Assembly (NCBI GenBank): GCA_016935045.1
Contig: JAFGRS010000588.1
Location: 1 to 7,838, forward strand
Reading direction: 5' to 3'
Length of the DNA stretch: 7,838 nt
Origin: Lentisphaeria bacterium
GTDB taxonomy: Bacteria; Verrucomicrobiota; Lentisphaeria; Oligosphaerales; JAFGRS01
The notes beneath the pieces were generated by a model that saw nothing but the letters and a program-made list of their open reading frames with translations, ran no database searches and was not told the DNA's origin. Each line of letters starts with the position of its first letter. The first letter of the stretch is position 1. The position numbers and the translations under genes are program-made. This document shows, in pieces, positions 1 through 7,100 of this stretch.

Positions 1-105
1 CGGCGGGCGGGACACCCGCCGTACTCTCGGCGGGCGGGACACCCGCCGTACTCTCGGCGGGCGGGACACCCGCCGTACTTTCGGCGGGCGGGACACCCGC
101 CGTAC
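1..105 (-). repeat. Tandem array of four REP-like hairpin elements
   Basis: Four copies start at 1, 28, 55 and 82, a 27-base period. Each has a 7-base arm CGGCGGG, a 7-base loop CGGGACA, the exactly complementary arm CCCGCCG and then TAC; copies are separated by TCT, TCT and TTT. The copies are identical apart from the spacer. On the minus strand each reads GTA, arm, TGTCCCG loop, arm, so the GTA foot is on the coding strand of the gene. The array starts 8 bases after the stop codon and would form a run of hairpins at the mRNA 3' end. No T-tract follows on the minus strand, so it is not a classical intrinsic terminator. It touches the window edge and may continue left. Confidence 0.9.
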
Positions 106-113
106 GTGTCTGC

Positions 114-1181
114 TTATTCGCTCGATCCCCCGCCGTTCCGGGGCATGCCATCGGTCTTCTTTGCTCCGGAATAGGCATAGGTCTGGAAGAAAATGCGGAT
201 ATCCGAGATGCCGTTGCCGTCGCGCGCCTGGCCCTGGTCGTCCAGGACGGGCCCCCCGGCCATGGGGAGCCCGAAGACGAGACGCCGTCGTGCCTCGAGT
301 CGGTCGGAGTGCAGGGTTCCGGCGGGGATGATGAGCAACCAGTGCGTGTTCCAGACCGACCGGCCAATGAGGCGGCTGTCCCGGGTGACTTCGCTGTCGC
401 TGAAGTTGCCGCTGTCGTGGTAGGCGCGAAACGAGGGATAGCGCCGGATGGAAGCCAGTTCGCCGGTGAGAGTGTCGTACAGCGGGATCCAGTCCGGGTC
501 GGTCAGGTCCCCGCCGTTGATGGGGAAGGGCATGGGAATGAGCTGGTCGAGGACGGTCCACTCCCGGGTTTCGCCGGCATAGCCCGTAGGAGAGCGCGAC
601 CGGTCCTCCCCGATGGGGATGAGGTAGACCCTTGGCGTATTGGACAAGCCGCTCTGGGCCAGGGTGTTGTAGTTGCTGAACCAGACCCCCGCCGAGCGTA
701 TCTTGGTGGTGAAGTTCGAGGAATCGTAGGCGCTGTCGCCGCCCCACAGGGGAAGCCCGAAGAAGTTCGCGCCGAACTCGATGTGCGTCGCGAAGGGAAG
801 GACCAACCCCGGCTCGGTCGCCTGCTGGGGCTGGAAGCTGCGGCAGTAGCGGCGGAAGGCAGGCTCCTCGAGCAGGTTGTCGCAGCAGCAACTCCACAGG
901 ATGTTCCGCCAGGCCTGGTCGTCCTCGGCGGCCGCGGAGAGGTGGAACAGCTCGCGCCGCAGCGAGAAACGGTTGGTCTCGGTCTGCGGGTTGTTGAAAC
1001 CGAGCTGGCCCTTGAGTACCAATTGCCAGTTCAGCATCATGCGCGCCAGCGGGTCCGCCAACCCGCGATCGCCGACCGTCCCCGCCAATTGGGGCACCCC
1101 ATTCTGCATCAGGCCGACGGCCCGGGCCCGGACAATGCGCGTCAGAAACTCCGACCCGGGCCCGCGCGCGTCCTCATCCAA
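114..1181 (-). other. C-terminal beta-type domain of the giant protein (residues about 2151-2505)
   Basis: After a short helical part (2160-2235) the chain becomes beta-type. Landmarks are GLVLPFATHIEFGANFFG (2275-2292), GGDSAYDSSNFTTKIRSAGV (2297-2316), TPRVYLIPIGEDRSRSP (2332-2348), WNTHWLLIIPAGTL (2427-2440) and GNGISDIRIFFQTYAYSG (2472-2489), then a polar tail. Three adjacent cysteines (2248-2250) and Cys2263 precede the beta part. The pairing of a W.L.IP strand with a late ISDI.I...Y strand resembles the end of TcB-binding domains of Tc-toxin A subunits, where an ISDVI...YTA strand closes the chain. This is inference from remembered patterns. Confidence 0.45.
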
Positions 1182-4100
1182 TAGGTTCGTCTCGTAGTCG
1201 TAGGCCCGGGCAGCCAGATAGGCATACCGCGCCGCCAGGTCGAACTGGGCCCGGTACTTCTGCAGGGCGTCGTTGCGGAAGATCCGGAAGGCCATGTCGC
1301 GGTAGCGCATTTCCTGTAGACCGGCAGCCGTTTGCCGGCGGAAACGCAACCGGTCTTCGAGCAGCCGCTGCCCGCGGGCCAGGGCCGCCAGATACTGCTG
1401 CTGCGCCTGCTGCAGGGCCTCCTGCAGCACGTACAGATCGTAGCGTACGCTGGACTCCTGGCGCAGCATCTGTTCGAGTTGGGTGAGGAGTTGCAGGGCG
1501 GCGAACTGGCCGTGGAGAGTGGTCACCTTGAGATTGGTCTGGGCCTGGGCGAGGTCCTTGGCCAGTTGGGCGTCCAGTTCGTTCAGCCCCTCCCAGTCGG
1601 CGGCGCATTCGAGGGCCCTCGCCACCACCGCCCCGACCATCTTGATGGCCCCACGAGCCCCCGACGTGGCATCGGTCGAGAGGCCGACGGACTTGGGCAG
1701 GAACTCGGCCAGCGCGTCCGCCACCAGGGAGGCCGTCACCGCCGCGCTGCGGAAGGCCGCCTGACGCTTGCGCGCTCCCATGATCTTGTCGTTGTACCCC
1801 TCCTGCGTATCGATCCCCTCGTTGAGGATGAGGATCTCGGAGGCATTGAGCTGGTACTGGGCCTGCAGAAGCTCGGCCTGACCCTCGATATCGGCGAGAA
1901 GCGCGTTGTATGTATCCAAGGCCCTCTCGAAGCGTCCGAGAGCCTGGAGCAGATCACCGTGGGCGAACTGCAACTCCCCCTGCGCCCTGCGCTGGCCGGT
2001 CCAGGAGGCCGGTTTGACGATGCCCAGGCCGGTGGTGGAGAGGTGGTACTCCACGGTGCTTCGGGCGGGGGTCAGCGTACCGTCGGCGTTGACATGGTCC
2101 TCCTCGTAGGTGATGCGGAACGTCTGCAGCGTGGCACGATCCTCCTGAACGCCCAGCAGTTCGGAGGTATCCACGATCATGTAGTGGTACAGGTCCGGTC
2201 CCGCGTAGCCGCTGGGGTAACTCTTCCCCGGGCCGATGTCGTCGACATACGGGTATCCGAACACCTCGATGAGGCGGTTGCGGAAGTCGATCTCCCGTTC
2301 CTGAACCGTCTTCTGGAACTCCTGCAGTTCGTCGGCCTGGCGCTGCAGCATCTGCCGACTCCCGGCCGCGTAGCCGAATGCGGTGACGGCATTTTCCACG
2401 GCCAGGACGGCCCGATCATAGATCTGCTCGAAATGCGTCTTGCCCGTGTCGATCTGCAATGGGTCGATGTCGAAGGGCACGGCATTGGCCGCCAGCCCCA
2501 GGGGGCTCAACCCCACATCGGCATTGTCGACCTGGGTCTGCATGTCCCGATAGGCATCGATGATCTCCCCCAGTTCCGGGACCGTGGTGCGGTCGATCCG
2601 GCGCACGTCCCCCACCAGTGCCTGCGGCGAGTCGGCGGCAAGGACAAAGCGGATGCGGATGGTCTCGCCGGCATAGGCATCCAGACTCACCTGCACCGGG
2701 ATGACGGTGGCCGGGTCGGCGGGATCAAGGGTACCCCACATCTTACGGTCCGCGGTAGATGAGTACACTTCCGCCCAGGCGTACGAGACCACGTCGTCGT
2801 CGGGGTCCTCGGGGGTGCCGTTGTCGTCGGTGCTCTGAACGCCGACCTCCACCCGCACGCTGTCGCCGCCCGGCCGCAGACCGACGTAGTCCCACCAGGA
2901 CAGGGTCACGCCGTGGGCGCCCGCGGGCACGGCCGCCGGCTCGACCCGTTCGAGCACATGGACGCAACCCGTGCCGTACACGCCGCTGCTGCCGGTGCAG
3001 GCCATGGCCGCCACACCGGAGTGGTACCACGGGTCGATGGATTCTGCGCTTTCCGCCAGGTGCCATTCGCCCGTCGAGGACCAGTTTCCCGCCCCCCCCT
3101 CGAAGTCCTCGCTGAACAGCAGGGAGGGGGCGGCATCGGGATCGGGGTCGTCCACCGCCCACAGGCTGATGTCATCCAGGAACCACCCCACGTCGCGGTC
3201 ATCGCTCGGGAGGATGGCATTGGCCACCATCCAGTCCAGGTAGGCCCCCTGCCCCGCACGCAGCCCCCATTCCGCCAGACCCCAGGCCCGTTCGGGATCG
3301 CTGTCCTTGTACCCTTGCCACTGGCCTTCCGGGTCCTCGCTGTACTTCGCGCGATAGATGAGGTTCACGATCTCCGCACCCGTGCGCGCCTTGGCCGCCG
3401 CCGCCGCCGCAAAGAGCCTCTCGTCCAGGTAGTCCACCGTGACCGGAACTCCGCCCAGGGTCACCGCTTCGGACCGGGGAACCCAGGTGAAATTCGGCTC
3501 CCGAAGCAGGCGGTAGTACCCGGTCATCGCCGTGAGGTAATGCCCCCAGGCATCCCCGTGTCCCTGCGGGTAGAGACGCTTGGCGTCCGCCTCGTCCAGC
3601 ACCCCGTCCGGCTCACCGGTGATGTCGTCGCAGAGATCGTAGTTCAGGGCGTAGGCCACCTCCCCCAGGCCGCTGGTGAAGTTCCAGGCCAGGCGGTTGT
3701 AGATGGGAGCCTGACGCGTGCCCGGTGCCAGCATATCGTCCCGGCCCCGCAGCAGCGCCAGTTCCTCCTCCAGCAACGACGAGGTCTGGTTCAGGAAGGC
3801 GTGGATGGACGGCAGCATCTCGATGTAGGCCTCCGAGGGATTCAGGCCGAAGCCGAGGGTCGGATCGCAGGCATCTCCGTAGGCCTCATTGCCCAGCAGC
3901 ATGTAGAGCTGAGCGATGCGTCCCGCGGCCAGCAACAACGCGTTGGTGATCCCGGGAACGACATCGGAGCTGACCGGGGGCGTGCCCTCGATGCTCAACC
4001 CGATACCCCGGTTCAGAACCGTCTGGTAGATCTCGATCAGACCCGCCTCGTCCACCGCAGCAGGGTTCAGCGCCACGCTGCCTTCGTAGCGCGGCCCGGC

Positions 4101-7100
4101 CTGGCTGATCATGGTCACCAAGGTATTCAGCGTCCGTGTCGGATCGCCCAGATCCCGAAAGCGCTGTTCGTAGGGGTTGATCCCCCGCACTACCCGCTTG
4201 ATCCAGCCCTCGGCAAGCTGCGGCTCGGTCCACTCGCTCCAGCCGCTGCCGCAAGGCTGGACCGTCTCCGCGGCGGGACGGTAACGGCACACGAACCAGT
4301 TGTCCGTCAGCGTAAACAGCCCCGGGCCGCTGATGGTGATGTCCACTACGCCCGCACCCGCGGAAGTGCCGGGGACATACGTATTCCAGTACTCCGGCCT
4401 GACCTCGCCGCCGTGCTGCGGCGGGGTCCCGCCGCTGTCCGGCAAGGTCCGCCACTCGAACACCAGGTCGTCCGAGTAACCCGCGAAGTCCCCGGAGTGC
4501 CGCAGCGTCAGACTCTCGTACAACGGGCTGGCGGGCTCGACCACCTTGATCTGGCCCTGGTACAGGGGACAGGTGACGCGGATGATCTCCAGGCTTACGG
4601 GCAAGTCCGGCGGGCACAGCGCCGCATTGTCCTGGAAGGCCAGCGTCACGTAGCCCGTGGCCGCCGCCGCCCCGGCCGTGACCGCCCGCGAGTCAAACAG
4701 GGTGTCGTCGGGCTCCGCCGGGGGATCCCCCGTGCCTACCAGGATCGGTTCGGCGGCCAACTCCCGCAGGTCGTCTGCCAGAGCCGCCCCCAACACGTCT
4801 GCAAGAACGTCCCGGTCGCGCCCGGTGATCACATTCGGCAGCAGGTAGTACTCCCCGATGGGTGGCTCGATCAGCACGCCGCGGAGATTCAGGCGATGGT
4901 TGCCCCCGTCGTAGCTCAGGCGCTCGTACAAGTGCGGAGGAAGCTCGGGGAAGCGGTACTCGCCGAGGGAACTGTCCATCTCGGCGGGCACGCCCAGGGG
5001 CAGGGACGCCAGTGGTGCGGTCCGGACCCGCGTCGGATCCATGAGGTGGGCGCTCGGCCCGCCGCCGGCGGCGATGGACTGCTGGTACACAATGGCGACG
5101 CTGGCTTGCGCCGACACGTCCGGCAGCCCGAACTTGGCCTTGACCAGAGTTTCCCCGACGCGGAGTTCCGGCACCTGCTCCGGCCACGCGATGGTGTAGA
5201 CCGTGTCGACGGGGGTGCCGGCCGGGGACTCGGCCCGATCCAGCCAGGGCACGTGGTCCCCCGGGGCATGGGGGTACGCGGTGCCGCTGGGGAAGGAGAA
5301 CCCCTCCCAGACCGGGTAGAACCAGTGCAGGACCGCGTCGGCGGTCCCGCCGTCACTTCCCCCCGCCAGGGCCCAGTGACGTCCCGTGCGGTCCTCCCAG
5401 AACGGGCCGCTCTCCCCGTAGCTCTCGGAGCAGTAGGGCGGCATCTGGCGAATGGGCAACGGTGGCTCGATGGGTTCTCCCGCGACCCCCTCATAGTGCA
5501 GGTCGCCCCGCACGACGGGATACACGTCAAAGCGCCAGGCGGGGGATATCTCCGGATCCCGGTATTGGATCAGGACGTAAGGCCATGACGTCGCGTCGGA
5601 CCCGAGATCGTCCCGCAGGGCAAAGACGGGGCCCTCGGCCGGATCCAGGGCGAGGGCGTGTTCGTCGTTGGGATTGAACCCGGCTTCTTCCGGGTCATTC
5701 TGCACGTACAGGGACCAATTCGGGTGGGTACCACGGTCGATGGGGCCCGTTCCCAGTTCACTGGCGATCACGAGGGGGGGCTGCAATTCCGGGTCCCCGG
5801 CCGCCGGCCAGTCGCAGCGATAGCGCACCACCTTCGAGGGCCATGGCACCCCCTGGCTCAGGTTGCACCACCATACCTCCAGCATACCGGCGTTCACCGG
5901 GAAGATCTGCCCCGTGGACGCAACCGCGTCGCGGTAGATGTCAGCGGCATAGCGGTCGTTGCGTGAATCCCGGTAGCCCGCGTCGTCCGCCGTGTAGTCG
6001 CAGACATGGACATGGCCCGGTTCCGTTCCCTCGTGGTACGCGTCGCCAAGTTCCCTCCCGATGGGGCAGAATACGCCGCTCGCGATGGGCCACAGAATCC
6101 CCTCCATGTCCGGACGCGCCCGGTCGTGACGCACGGCCCGGACGACCTCGAAGAACACGCCCGTGGAACCGGGAGGCGTGCCGGGATTGTAGCGCAGCAG
6201 GAACAGCCCCTCCCCGTTGGCGTCGACCACGTTGCCTTCCAGGGTCGCGTGGGTGCCGGGGACGGCGAATTCCTGGTGCAGCATGAGTTCCGGGTGAAGG
6301 GAGTCCGGAACCGTGACCGGCCGCCCCAGGTTGTCCTCGCTGTGCCCCCGCACGAAGATCTGCGGGTCGTCCGGCCAGACCGCTTCGTAACGGCGCATCT
6401 GATAGGGCCAGAGGACCTCGTAGCGGTTGTCCAGCAGGGAGGATTTCCGCCAGAAGACCTCGATCTGCAGATCGCTGCTGGTGGGACGAACCGCGTATAC
6501 GTTCCCCCGGTCGGGGCCGTCGACGCCGTGCTGATACACATACGGCGACTCCCCGGTCAGCCCCCGGGCAACATAGGCGTCGACCCGTGTCGGCGCGGCC
6601 GGCACCCCCCCCTGCGGCAGGAACTCGGACCCGACGTCGCACTGGGGACCGTAAGGGCTGTGAGCGGGCCAGGGGTCGGGGGAGTACCGCCGGAGTTCCA
6701 CGATCTCGACATCGATGAAGGTGCTCTCGTCCGCATTGAACTCGACGACGACGTATCCCGTGCGGCCCTGGGCCCGAAGCGAGTCGCCGAATTTCCACAG
6801 GAAGCGGGTGTTCTGGGCGTCGACGTAGGCCTGGAGATCGCGCTGGTACTGCTGGTAGACCGCATCGAAGCCCTCCGGCGGATAGGGATCGCCGTCGTAA
6901 TCGTCCGGATTGGGGGGCACGGGTGGATCCATCTCGTCGCTCAACCGGGCTGGAATGGCGGTGTGGTAATGAGGCACCACATGGAAGCCGGCGATGTCGA
7001 CGGGGGGCGCTCCGGTGGGGGTCAGGTTGCCCAGGGCATCATAGCGATCGGTCCAGTAGATGCGCACCGCCGGGCGAGCGGGCTTGTCGGAGATCAGGTA

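Noticed and set aside
1..105. CRISPR array
   Set aside because: The period is 27 bases with a 24-base repeat and only a 3-base spacer, and spacers are nearly identical. CRISPR arrays need unique spacers of about 30 bases, and no cas gene is present.
1..113. Intrinsic terminator of the giant gene
   Set aside because: The hairpins are strong, but no T-tract follows any of them on the minus strand (AGA or AAA follows instead), so classical intrinsic termination is not supported.
309..1184. Plus-strand open frame of 291 codons
   Set aside because: Same register as the other antisense frames; shadow of the C-terminal coding region.
1332..2762. Plus-strand open frame of 476 codons
   Set aside because: Same antisense register and same explanation as the 891-codon frame; the Leu/Gly/Arg-rich product has no domain signal.
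3586..3626. Functional dockerin or EF-hand at residues 1336-1349
   Set aside because: DGVLDEAD resembles the second half of a calcium loop, but the first ligand positions do not fit the 12-residue spacing and there is no second dockerin repeat. It is mentioned only as a degenerate resemblance.
2913..5588. Plus-strand open frame of 891 codons opposite the giant gene
   Set aside because: It is in exact codon register with the minus-strand gene, where its stops would require sense codons TTA, CTA or TCA. Those are avoided in this GC-rich gene, so long open antisense frames are expected. The product is Arg/Gly/His/Gln-rich with no recognisable domain, while the minus-strand protein has a signal peptide, Shine-Dalgarno and domain patterns.
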